Source of the DNA: Comamonadaceae bacterium
Lineage (GTDB): Bacteria; Pseudomonadota; Gammaproteobacteria; Burkholderiales; Burkholderiaceae
Length of the DNA: 20,346 nucleotides
Direction of reading: 5' to 3'
Assembly (NCBI GenBank): GCA_947377705.1
Contig: CANCGU010000022.1
Location: 1 to 20,346 of the forward strand
Position 1 is the first letter of the stretch; every line of letters starts with the position of its first letter. The notes under the pieces are model-generated. The model was not told the origin of the DNA, ran no database searches, and was given only the letters and a program-made list of their open reading frames with translations. Positions 8,577 to 16,382 of the stretch are shown piece by piece. A program made the position numbers and the translations under genes.

Positions 8577-8770
8577 ACTTTCAAAACACTTGGTACGTGA
8601 TCGAGAGAAACCAGCATTTCGAAACCATCTCTTACGAAGCCTTGGCTCTGCTACCTGAAGGCAGCTTTGTGATGCTTCAAAATTTTGAAACACACCGCGA
8701 GGCGCTAGAAGAACATAAGAGGCTCGTCAAGCTAGCGATCGATGACACAAAGCGCAAGTTAGCCGGCTGA
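8573..8770 (+). CDS. Small hypothetical protein coupled to the DapA-like gene
   Basis: A 65-residue soluble protein (MNFQNTWYVIERNQHF...KRKLAG) that I do not recognise. The N-terminal half looks like two or three beta strands; the C-terminal half (about 42-65) is charged and helical (HREALEEHKRLVKL). No signal peptide or membrane segment is present. Its ATG overlaps the TGA of the DapA-like gene (ATGA at 8573-8576), a classic translational-coupling arrangement, which supports it being real and functionally tied to that protein. It shares the lower-GC composition. The converging formate dehydrogenase gene ends 37 bp further on. Confidence 0.7.
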   Translation: MNFQNTWYVIERNQHFETISYEALALLPEGSFVMLQNFETHREALEEHKRLVKLAIDDTKRKLAG

Positions 8771-8787
8771 ACGCATCAAATTGAAGG
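8770..8787. repeat. Right copy of imperfect direct repeat flanking the DapA-like cassette
   Basis: AACGCATCAAATTGAAGG starts at the last base of the stop codon of the 65-residue gene, in the 37-bp convergent gap before the formate dehydrogenase alpha gene. It matches 7557-7584 except for a 10-nt block present only in the left copy. Both copies begin directly on a stop codon (TAA and TGA), which also fits an ancestral gene-end sequence duplicated when the cassette arrived. Confidence 0.55.
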
Positions 8788-8807
8788 ATGGTGCGCTGAC
8801 ATGAACT

Positions 8808-11615
8808 TTAGATTTTGAATCCAGCAGGATGGGCCAACGCGCCTCCTTTTTCAACAGACACGGCGCAGTATTTGAGCTCTGGAATCTTGCCAAAAGGGTC
8901 TAAGGCAGGGTTGGTCATCAAGTTCGCAGCGGCCTCTTGGTAGGCGAACGGAATAAACACCGCACCCTGTGGCGTGCCCTCATCCAAACGCACACGCAAT
9001 GTCACTTGGCCGCGACGCGAGGCCACGGTAATCACATCGCCCGCTTCTAGATCCAGTGCTTGCAGGTCCGCACGGCACATCGAAGCTGTGGCGATGGGCT
9101 CAATGGCATCCAGCACCGTGGCGCGACGCGTCATGCTGCCGGTGTGCCAATGCTCCAGCTGACGACCTGTGATGAGGACAAACGGGTATTGCGCATCGGG
9201 TTGTTCATTGGCCGAGATCAAACCTGCCGGCACCAAGTGCACACGGCCATCGTCGGTGGCAAAGTGGTGCTTGAACACCGTCGGTTCGCCGGGATCATCT
9301 TCCGTGAGGCAGGGGTAGGTCACGCTAGATTCGCGCTGCAAACGCGACCAAGTGATACCCCCAATGGCGGCGTGCATGGCCTGTCGCATTTCGTCGTACA
9401 CCTCGGCGACGCCGTGGTGTTCGCCCTGGTAGTGCCACGTTAAATCCATCCGTTTTGCAATTTCTTGGATGATCCACAAATCCGCACGCGCGTCGCCCGG
9501 TGGGTCTATCGCTTGCAAACCCAGTTGCACCATGCGATCGGTGTTGCTGACGGTGCCTGTTTTTTCGGGCCAGGCCGTGGCAGGCAGCACCACATCGGCG
9601 AGCCAGGCCGTTTCGGTCATGAAGATGTCTTGCACCACCAAATGGTCCAAAGAGGCCAAAGCGTGGCGGGCATGGTTCAGGTTGGGGTCGCTCATAGCGG
9701 GGTTTTCGCCCATGATGTACATGCCACGAATCTTGTGCGGGTCGGTCTCATCGGCCAAGATCTTGCCCATGATTTCCACCACGGTGTAACCGGGCTTGTC
9801 ATCGAGCGGCGTCTTCCAAAAATTTTCAAACCAAGCGTGGGCATCCGCATGGATGACGCGCTGGTAGTTAGGAAACATCATGGGAATAAGGCCCGCGTCA
9901 CTCGCTCCCTGCACATTGTTTTGTCCACGCAATGGGTGCAAGCCCGAGCCCGGTTTACCCACTTGCCCCGTGATGGATGACAAGGCGATCAAGCAACGCA
10001 CGTTGTCTGTGCCGTGTACATGTTGGCTCACCCCCATGCCCCACAAAATCATGGCGCCTTTGGCCGTGGCATAGGCGCGCGCCACTTCGCGCAGCGTGTG
10101 CGCAGCGATGCCGCAAACAGGCGCCATGGCCTCGGGGCTGAAATTTTTGACGTTGGCCTTGAGTGCTTCGTAATTGTTAGCACGGTCATGAATGAATGCT
10201 TCGTCTACCAAGCCTTCTTCAATGATGACGTGCAACATGGCATTGAGCATGGCCACATCGGTGTCGGCCTTGAAGTGCAACGTACGCCACGCGTATTTAC
10301 CCAGGTCTGTGCCACGGGGATCGGCCACCACAATTTTGGCGCCTCGCTTGGCCGCATTCTTCATCCATGTGGCAGCCACAGGATGGTTAGATGTGGGGTT
10401 GGAACCGATGACAAAGATGAAGTCAGAGTGCTCGACATCATTCACCTGGTTGGTCACTGAACCAGAGCCAACACCTTCTAGTAAACCGGCCACGCTAGAT
10501 GCATGGCACAAGCGTGTGCAGTGGTCCACATTGTTCGAGCCAAAGCCGGTGCGCACCAATTTCTGGAACAAATACGCTTCTTCGTTGCTGCCCTTGGCAG
10601 AGCCAAAACCCGCCAACGCTTTTTTACCGTGCGTGTCGCGCAACTGTTTGAGCTGCGTCGCCGCCAGATCTAGGGCCTCTTCCCAAGTCGCTTCACGGAA
10701 CACCTGCGACCAATCAGCGGCATGCCTGTTCAATTCATTCAAGGCTTCTGGGGTTTTAGGCACACCGGCTTTGCGAATCAAAGGCACGGTCAATCGCTGG
10801 GGGTTGTGGATGTAGTCAAACCCGAAACGGCCTTTCACACACAACCGGTTGTGGTTGGCCGGGCCATCACGGCCCTCCACACTGACGATACGGTTGCCTT
10901 TGACGTTGTACGTCAGCAAACAACCCACACCGCAAAATGGACACACCGAATCCACCTTTTTATCCACCACTTGCGAGCCCAATTGGGTCTTCGGCATTAG
11001 CGCGCCCGTGGGACACGCTTGCACACACTCGCCGCAAGCGACACAGCTGCTCAGACCCATCGGGTCGTTCAAGTCAAACACGATTTGCGAATGCGCGCCA
11101 CGATGGGCAAAGCCAATCACATCGTTCACTTGTTCTTCGCGGCAGGCACGTACACAACGGTTGCATTGGATACACGCATCCAAGTTCACCGCCATCGCAG
11201 GGTGTGACACATCGCAGACGGGTTGTTCACGGCGTAACGTACGCAAGGCAGGGCGGACGGTGACGCCCATGCGCGAAGTCCATTCACTCAGCTCGCCGTG
11301 CTGTCCCTCGTCGTTCCACTTGTACCCAGCATCAGGCATATCAGAGAGCAGCATCTCCAGCACCATCTTCTGGCTTTTCACCGCCCGCTCGCTGACCAGC
11401 ACCTCCAGCCCCGCCGTCGCTGTGCGGCAGCAGCTAGGCGCCAAGGTGCGTTCACCTTTGATTTCCACCACACACGCGCGACAGTTGCCATCCGCGCGCA
11501 AGCCGTCCGTGTAGCAAAGGTGCGGAATGTCTACGCCATGGCGTTGCGCGGCCTGGAGGATGCTTTCGCCCTCGTACGCGTGAACTGTTTGACCGTTCAG
11601 TTGGAACTCATTCAT
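8808..11615 (-). CDS. NAD-dependent formate dehydrogenase, alpha (catalytic, molybdo/tungsto-bis-pterin) subunit
   Basis: The catalytic subunit oxidises formate to CO2 at a Mo/W-bis-pterin centre (935 residues). In order it shows: an N-terminal [2Fe-2S] ferredoxin domain (Cys34, 45, 48, 62); a double-[4Fe-4S] domain (Cys148/151/154/158 and Cys191/194/197/201); a further [4Fe-4S] site (Cys225/228/232/259); then the pterin domains. The metal-ligand Cys370 and adjacent His371 sit in NVDHCTRLCHASS. HPLRGQNNVQGASDAG carries the conserved active-site Arg. The His-x3-Cys-x2-Cys-x5-Cys cluster motif of FdsA/NuoG, expected around residues 90-115, is not visible. There is no Tat signal, so it is cytoplasmic. 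Its ATG directly follows the beta-subunit TGA (TGAATG), with GAGGTGG as ribosome site. The two-subunit layout resembles Methylobacterium FDH1. Confidence 0.93.
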   Translation of the reverse strand: MNEFQLNGQTVHAYEGESILQAAQRHGVDIPHLCYTDGLRADGNCRACVVEIKGERTLAPSCCRTATAGLEVLVSERAVKSQKMVLEMLLSDMPDAGYKWNDEGQHGELSEWTSRMGVTVRPALRTLRREQPVCDVSHPAMAVNLDACIQCNRCVRACREEQVNDVIGFAHRGAHSQIVFDLNDPMGLSSCVACGECVQACPTGALMPKTQLGSQVVDKKVDSVCPFCGVGCLLTYNVKGNRIVSVEGRDGPANHNRLCVKGRFGFDYIHNPQRLTVPLIRKAGVPKTPEALNELNRHAADWSQVFREATWEEALDLAATQLKQLRDTHGKKALAGFGSAKGSNEEAYLFQKLVRTGFGSNNVDHCTRLCHASSVAGLLEGVGSGSVTNQVNDVEHSDFIFVIGSNPTSNHPVAATWMKNAAKRGAKIVVADPRGTDLGKYAWRTLHFKADTDVAMLNAMLHVIIEEGLVDEAFIHDRANNYEALKANVKNFSPEAMAPVCGIAAHTLREVARAYATAKGAMILWGMGVSQHVHGTDNVRCLIALSSITGQVGKPGSGLHPLRGQNNVQGASDAGLIPMMFPNYQRVIHADAHAWFENFWKTPLDDKPGYTVVEIMGKILADETDPHKIRGMYIMGENPAMSDPNLNHARHALASLDHLVVQDIFMTETAWLADVVLPATAWPEKTGTVSNTDRMVQLGLQAIDPPGDARADLWIIQEIAKRMDLTWHYQGEHHGVAEVYDEMRQAMHAAIGGITWSRLQRESSVTYPCLTEDDPGEPTVFKHHFATDDGRVHLVPAGLISANEQPDAQYPFVLITGRQLEHWHTGSMTRRATVLDAIEPIATASMCRADLQALDLEAGDVITVASRRGQVTLRVRLDEGTPQGAVFIPFAYQEAAANLMTNPALDPFGKIPELKYCAVSVEKGGALAHPAGFKI

Positions 11616-13313
11616 TCAAGCCACCTCATGCGCGAAATAGGTTTGCACACAACGCACGGGGTTGGGAACCGCTTGGCCTAGGCCACAGATGGAGGCATCG
11701 CCCATCACTTGGCTCAAATCTTCCAACGTGGCGTTGTCCCACTGGGGTGCTTGCATCAGCTGCACGGCTTTGGCCGTTCCCACGCGACAAGGGGTGCATT
11801 GGCCACAGCTTTCGTGTGCAAAAAACTGCATGGCGTTCAATGCTGCATCACGCGCTGTGTCGTGCTGACTCAACACCACCACGGCAGCAGAGCCGATGAA
11901 GCAGCCGAACGCTTGCAGGGTGTCAAAGTCGAGCGGAATGTTGTTGAGTCGTGCAGGCAAGATACCACCCGAGGCCCCACCGGGCAAATAGGCGTAGAGC
12001 GTGTGCCCCTCCAACATGCCACCGCAATGTTCATCAATCAAGGCTTGCAAGGTGATGCCTGCGGGTGCGAGTTTGACACCGGGCTGCTTGACGCGGCCAC
12101 TCACGCTAAAGCTGCGCAGCCCTTGGCGGCCATTCGCGCCAAAGCTGGTGAACCACTGCGGACCTTTTTGCACGAGGTCACGTACCCAGTAAAGGGTTTC
12201 AAAGTTATGTTCTAGGGTCGGTTTGCCGAACAAGCCGACTTCTGCAATGTAGGGTGGACGCATGCGTGGCTCGCCGCGTTTGCCCTCGATGCTTTCAATC
12301 ATGGCGGATTCTTCACCACACACATAGGCGCCTGCTCCGCGACGTAGTTCGATGGCAGGCAAAGGGCAAGGCGGGTTGGCTTGCAAAGCAGCGAGTTCTC
12401 GTTGCAACAATGCGCGGCAACCGTGGTACTCGTCGCGCAGGTAGATATAGATAGCGTCAATGCCCACCACTTGCGCGGCCACCAACATGCCTTCTAAAAA
12501 CCGATGTGGGTCACGCTCTAAGTAAGTACGGTCTTTGAAGGTACCAGGTTCACCTTCGTCAAGGTTGACTGCCATCACGCGGGGGGCCCCTTGCTCGCTC
12601 ACAATGCGCCATTTGCGCCCAGCGGGAAAACCTGCACCCCCTAGGCCACGTAGACCTGAGGCCTCCATCGCTTGCAACACATCCTCGGTTTTGGTTTGAC
12701 CCGTGGCGAGCGCAGTGACCAAGGCGTAGCCACCATCGGCCACATAAGCCGCCATGTCTATGGCGTCGGGCAAGGCTTGCACGGTATGACCCGCTTTCAC
12801 CGCAACGACGACCTTGTCTGGCGTCGCATTTGGCACGGCGTTTTGATGCACCACAGCCACAGGCGCTTGCTCGCAGCGGCCCACGCAGGGTGCGGGGATG
12901 ACACGCACATCGGAGCCCAAGAGATCAGGCAACTTGGCTAACAACTGTTTGGCACCACCCAACTCGCAACTCAGTCCATCGCACACACGCACGGTCAGTA
13001 CGGCAGGCGTGGTGTCGTTGGGCAAGACCTCAAAGTGGTGATAAAAAGTGGCCACCTCAAACACCTCGGCCATGGGCAGTTTCATCTCATGCGCCAAGGC
13101 GACCAAGTGGCGTTCATACAAACCACGGTAAGTGTCGTTGAGCACATGCAGATGTTCAATCAGCAAATCGCGTCGGTCAAACGACGCTACCAACGCCCGG
13201 ACCTCTTGCTGTGACTGCGCATCGGGCTGTCGACCTTTGAGATGGCTGATGCGACGCAGGGTGGCGCGCATCTCGTCAACGGTGCTGAGGGTGTGTGTGG
13301 ACGACGAATTCAT
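11616..13313 (-). CDS. NAD-dependent formate dehydrogenase, beta subunit (NuoE–NuoF fusion, diaphorase)
   Basis: This 565-residue subunit passes electrons from the alpha subunit's clusters to FMN and NAD+. The N-terminal part (about 1-170) is NuoE/FdsG-like with a thioredoxin-fold [2Fe-2S] site, Cys111/116 and Cys143/147. The rest is NuoF/FdsB-like. It has the FMN/NADH region GLRGLGGAGFPAGRKW (220-235), the GAGAYVCGEESAMIES stretch (326-341), and a [4Fe-4S] site of Cys503, 506, 509 (ESCGQCTPCR) plus Cys543. Fusion of gamma and beta subunits, separate in Fds enzymes, is characteristic of the FDH1 type. ATG 13313 is preceded by AAGGTCAC. It is the first gene of the fdh operon, divergent from a methyltransferase at 13401. 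No fdhD-like or fdsD-like gene appears in the window. Confidence 0.93.
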   Translation of the reverse strand: MNSSSTHTLSTVDEMRATLRRISHLKGRQPDAQSQQEVRALVASFDRRDLLIEHLHVLNDTYRGLYERHLVALAHEMKLPMAEVFEVATFYHHFEVLPNDTTPAVLTVRVCDGLSCELGGAKQLLAKLPDLLGSDVRVIPAPCVGRCEQAPVAVVHQNAVPNATPDKVVVAVKAGHTVQALPDAIDMAAYVADGGYALVTALATGQTKTEDVLQAMEASGLRGLGGAGFPAGRKWRIVSEQGAPRVMAVNLDEGEPGTFKDRTYLERDPHRFLEGMLVAAQVVGIDAIYIYLRDEYHGCRALLQRELAALQANPPCPLPAIELRRGAGAYVCGEESAMIESIEGKRGEPRMRPPYIAEVGLFGKPTLEHNFETLYWVRDLVQKGPQWFTSFGANGRQGLRSFSVSGRVKQPGVKLAPAGITLQALIDEHCGGMLEGHTLYAYLPGGASGGILPARLNNIPLDFDTLQAFGCFIGSAAVVVLSQHDTARDAALNAMQFFAHESCGQCTPCRVGTAKAVQLMQAPQWDNATLEDLSQVMGDASICGLGQAVPNPVRCVQTYFAHEVA

Positions 13314-13400
13314 GTGACCTTGTGAACAAATTCCATTGATGCTGATTTTCAGTCAAATATCCCCTAATAGGCTGTCGCGTTGGCTCTATGATTCTTCCTC
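13314..13400. promoter_or_regulatory. Divergent intergenic region between the fdh operon and the methyltransferase gene
   Basis: These 87 bp are the only space for promoters of both divergent genes. Reading toward fdh, TTGACT (13354-13349) is a good -35 match, but the -10 at 17 bp is poor (GAATTT). That element overlaps a TGATTTTCAGTCA stretch (13342-13354) with TGA/TCA ends, which could be a weak operator. The sequence is AT-richer than its flanks. No specific regulator can be named. Confidence 0.35.
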
Positions 13401-14141
13401 ATGAAATTCATGACTTGGCCCGTTCCCGCCCTGCTCGCTTGGGGTTCATCTTGGCTTATCTTCAAGGGCTTGCAAGCGGTCGGTTTAAGTGAAACCATCG
13501 CCTTCATCGTGGCCACTTGTTTAGGCGGCTTTTTAAGTGCATTGGCACACACGCCTATGCGCAAAGCCTTGATCGTGCTGGGTTTTCCACTGTCTATGCT
13601 GGCATCGTCCGCCACACTCAGCGTGCCACCCATCGGCTGGTTGTTCTTGCTGGGATTAATTGTTTTGGTTTACCCACGCAAAGCATGGCGCGATGCCCCG
13701 TTGTTTCCCACCCCTAAAAAAGCATTGCGTGAATTGCAGCAGCACATCGTGCTGCCCGCAGGCGCACGCATTTTGGATGCGGGCAGTGGCATGGGCGACG
13801 GTTTGCTGGCCTTGCGCGATGCGTTTCCGCGCGCTGAGTTGCATGGCGTCGAAATGAGCTGGCCCCTGCGTGTTCTCAGCGCCATGCGTTGCTCATTTGC
13901 CAAGATTCGCCAAGGCGATATTTGGTTGGTGGACTGGCGCAGCTTTGACATGGTGTACCTGTTCCAGCGCCCCGAGAGCATGCCTCGTGCAGTAGAAAAG
14001 GCAGAGGCCGAATTGCGCCGTGGCGCGTGGCTAGTGAGCTTGGAGTTTGAAGCGCGAGAGCTGATCCCTAGCGCCATCCTGACCTGTCGCGATGGGCGCC
14101 CTGTGTGGATGTATCAGGTGCCGTTCAACCGACGCGGCTGA
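13401..14141 (+). CDS. Membrane-anchored class I SAM-dependent methyltransferase
   Basis: A 246-residue protein with two parts. Residues 1-92 hold about four hydrophobic segments (about 7-22, 30-50, 56-72, 76-91), ending in the positive stretch YPRKAWR, which implies a cytoplasmic C-terminal domain. The soluble part has a Rossmann methyltransferase motif I (ILDAGSGMGDG, 124-134), an acidic residue after strand 2 (Glu151 in LHGVEMS), and a DIW segment at the strand-3 position. The substrate is unknown; a membrane or envelope component, or a membrane protein, would fit the anchor. It is transcribed away from fdh. Its last 17 bp overlap the 3' end of the convergent CNNM/CorC gene, so the two transcripts could interfere. 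Fold assignment is firm; function is not. Confidence 0.85.
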   Translation: MKFMTWPVPALLAWGSSWLIFKGLQAVGLSETIAFIVATCLGGFLSALAHTPMRKALIVLGFPLSMLASSATLSVPPIGWLFLLGLIVLVYPRKAWRDAPLFPTPKKALRELQQHIVLPAGARILDAGSGMGDGLLALRDAFPRAELHGVEMSWPLRVLSAMRCSFAKIRQGDIWLVDWRSFDMVYLFQRPESMPRAVEKAEAELRRGAWLVSLEFEARELIPSAILTCRDGRPVWMYQVPFNRRG

Positions 14142-15426
14142 CCAACAGCTTGTCGATGCGGCGGCCATCGAGGTCAACCACCTCAAAACGCCACTCGCCA
14201 AAGACCACCACATCGGCTGCCGCGGGTAATTCGCCTGAAATGGCCATGACCAAACCCGCCACCGTGTTGTAAATGCCACGGTCTTCGTCGGGCAGCTCTT
14301 TGATGCTCAAGCGTGCTTTGAATTCGCTCACGGGCATCAAACCATCGACCAACCAAGAACCATCCTCACGCTGCGTCGCCCAGGCCTCGTCGGTGGGCGT
14401 GGCCTGCAGCAGCTCACCTGTGATGGCTTCTAACAAGTCGCGCGGCGTGAGCAAGCCATGCACCACGCCGTATTCGTCCACCACCAACACCATGCGGCCG
14501 TGCGCAGTGGCCCGTTCAGCGGGTTTGCGGAACTGCTCTAACAAATCTAAACCACTCAAAGTTTCAGGAATAAAAGCCACAGGCTTGGCTAAAGCCTCCA
14601 CCGTCATGTCCGTGCCGGGCGGCAAACGCAAGAGCTGAGACACACTGACGGCCCCCACCACGTTGTCTAGATCGCCACGGCACACGGGATACCACGAGTG
14701 CGCGCCGCTGGCACCCACTTGCGCCAAGGCCTGCGGCACAGGTAGCTTGGCATCGAGCCACTCAATGTCGGAGCGGTGCACCATGATGGAAGTGAGCGGA
14801 CGGTCATCGAGGTTGAACACGTTTTGCACCATTTGGTGTTCGTGCTGCTCAATCACGCCGGCGTCCACGCCCTCTACCAAACTGGCAGAAATTTCTTCTT
14901 CTGTCACCGTGCGGGCGCCATGCACATCAACGCGCAGCAACTTCAACATGCCGCTGGTACTGGCAGACAACAAATGCACAAAGGGCTTGGCCAACGTGGC
15001 CAAGGCCAACATCACAGGGGCGGCCACACGGGCCACCGATTCGGGGAACAACTGGCCAATGCGCTTAGGCACCAACTCGCCAAACAAAATGGTGCTGAAG
15101 GTGATGAGGGTCACCACAAACGCGGTGGCCAAGCCAGACGCCCAGTTTTCAGGTACGCCTTGGGCCAACAGCCAATAAGAAAAGTCATCGCTGAAAGCCG
15201 CCTCGCCTACGATGCCGTTGAGCACACCAATAGAGGTGATGCCAATTTGCACTGTTGACAAAAACTGTGTGGGTTGCGCCATCAAACGCAGCGCGGCTTG
15301 CGCGCCACTGTCACCCGCCTCGGCCAACGCCGCCAAACGTGCTTTGCGGCTAGAGGCCAAAGCCATCTCAGACATGGCAAACACGCCGTTGAGCAGGGTT
15401 AAGAAAACAATCAGTAAAACATCCAT
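14125..15426 (-). CDS. CNNM/CorB-type membrane protein (DUF21–CBS–CorC/HlyC domains), hemolysin family
   Basis: A 433-residue integral membrane protein of the family annotated as hemolysin or magnesium/cobalt efflux. The N-terminal DUF21 transmembrane domain spans about 1-180 with several hydrophobic segments and the TILFGELVPKRIG motif (about 113-124). A CBS-domain pair (about 205-340, including VVDEYGVVHGLLTPRDLLEAI) binds nucleotides in relatives. The C-terminal CorC_HlyC domain (about 355-430) ends in FGEWRFEVVDLDGRRIDKL. Members are thought to export Mg2+; hemolytic activity is doubtful. The frame opens at a GTG one codon earlier (15429), but ATG 15426 has the better spacing to AGGAG (15435-15439). 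It is head to head with apaH, only 13 bp between starts, and convergent with the methyltransferase. Confidence 0.92.
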   Translation of the reverse strand: MDVLLIVFLTLLNGVFAMSEMALASSRKARLAALAEAGDSGAQAALRLMAQPTQFLSTVQIGITSIGVLNGIVGEAAFSDDFSYWLLAQGVPENWASGLATAFVVTLITFSTILFGELVPKRIGQLFPESVARVAAPVMLALATLAKPFVHLLSASTSGMLKLLRVDVHGARTVTEEEISASLVEGVDAGVIEQHEHQMVQNVFNLDDRPLTSIMVHRSDIEWLDAKLPVPQALAQVGASGAHSWYPVCRGDLDNVVGAVSVSQLLRLPPGTDMTVEALAKPVAFIPETLSGLDLLEQFRKPAERATAHGRMVLVVDEYGVVHGLLTPRDLLEAITGELLQATPTDEAWATQREDGSWLVDGLMPVSEFKARLSIKELPDEDRGIYNTVAGLVMAISGELPAAADVVVFGEWRFEVVDLDGRRIDKLLVSRVG

Positions 15427-15439
15427 CACAATCTCCTAC

Positions 15440-16297
15440 ATGGCACTTTACTTGATTGGCGACGTGCAAGGCTGCGATGAAGCCCTTGACCGTTTACTGA
15501 CACACCTCTCGTTCTCCCCCAGCCGCGACACGCTCTACCTATTGGGTGATTTGGTCAACCGTGGGCCAGACAACGCAGGCGTGCTGCGTCGCTTGATGGC
15601 ACTGGGCAGCAGCGCCCAATGCTTGCTGGGCAACCACGATTTGCACTTGCTGGCCGTCTCGCGCGGTGTGCGCCAACCCAACAAGCAAGACACGATCCAA
15701 GACATCTTGACCGCCCCCGACAGCGCCGAGCTGCTGCACTGGCTGCGCCACCAACACTTGGGCCTACAAGTGGGCCAAGTGCTGATGGTGCACGCGGGCG
15801 TGCTGCCGCAATGGACTGCCAACCAAACCATGGTGCTGGCTGGCGAAGTAGAAGCCGTGCTGCGCAGCGACGACTGGGTGCACTTCATGCCGCAGATGTA
15901 TGGCGGCCTGCCCAATGTGTGGCGTGATGACCTAGAAGGCGCTGACCGCTTGCGCGTGATCGTCAACGCCCTCACCCGCTTGCGCTTTTGCGATGCCCAA
16001 GGCGCGATGGACTTCAGCGTGAAAGAAAGCGCAGACAAAGCCCCCGCGCACCTCATGCCGTGGTTTGATGTGCCGGGCCGATTGACGGCCGATGTGCGCA
16101 TGGCCTTTGGCCATTGGTCCACCGTGCACATTGAAGACCGAGCAGATGTGGTGTGCTTGGACGATGGGTGTGTGTGGGGTGGGTGTTTGAGTGCGGCGAA
16201 GCTAGAAGCCAAAGACACGCTGCTGACCGTGAACGAGGCGCCTGCGTGGGAGCGGGTCAGCGTGACGTGCCCACAAACCTTAGACCCGTTCGCCTAG
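15440..16297 (+). CDS. apaH: Bis(5'-nucleosyl)-tetraphosphatase, symmetrical (diadenosine tetraphosphatase)
   Basis: It cleaves Ap4A into two ADP, controlling the alarmone-like dinucleotide and removing Np4 RNA caps. At 285 residues it matches the family (E. coli 280). Metallophosphoesterase motifs lie at the N-terminus: GDVQGC (Asp8), GDLVNRGP (Asp37, Asn40) and GNHD (64-67). Downstream VMVHAGVLP and FGHWST carry the later histidine ligands. The frame is open back to 15212, but that extension is antisense to the neighbouring gene; MALYLIGDVQGC at 15440 is the canonical start. No good ribosome site is seen, because the upstream bases belong to the divergent gene's own ribosome site. In enterobacteria apaH sits with ksgA/apaG; here it does not. 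Confidence 0.95.
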   Translation: MALYLIGDVQGCDEALDRLLTHLSFSPSRDTLYLLGDLVNRGPDNAGVLRRLMALGSSAQCLLGNHDLHLLAVSRGVRQPNKQDTIQDILTAPDSAELLHWLRHQHLGLQVGQVLMVHAGVLPQWTANQTMVLAGEVEAVLRSDDWVHFMPQMYGGLPNVWRDDLEGADRLRVIVNALTRLRFCDAQGAMDFSVKESADKAPAHLMPWFDVPGRLTADVRMAFGHWSTVHIEDRADVVCLDDGCVWGGCLSAAKLEAKDTLLTVNEAPAWERVSVTCPQTLDPFA

Positions 16298-16382
16298 CCC
16301 ATTTAATTAGCCCTCCGGAACTACCCGAACCAAATAAGAGAGAACTTTCTATTACCATTCAGGCTCACTTAATGAGCACTAA
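16298..16382. other. Leader of the restriction-modification gene with a small inverted repeat
   Basis: The 85 bp between apaH and the Type IIL gene is AT-richer than either gene. It contains GCTCA-CTTAA-TGAGC (16363-16377), a 5-bp inverted repeat ending 5 bp before the ATG at 16383, where the ribosome would bind. It could be a small operator or a translation-damping hairpin for the restriction gene. It is short enough to be chance. No convincing promoter or terminator was seen. Confidence 0.3.

Noticed and set aside
15212..15439. Upstream extension of apaH
   Set aside because: Antisense to the CNNM gene; the family starts at MALYLIGDVQGC.
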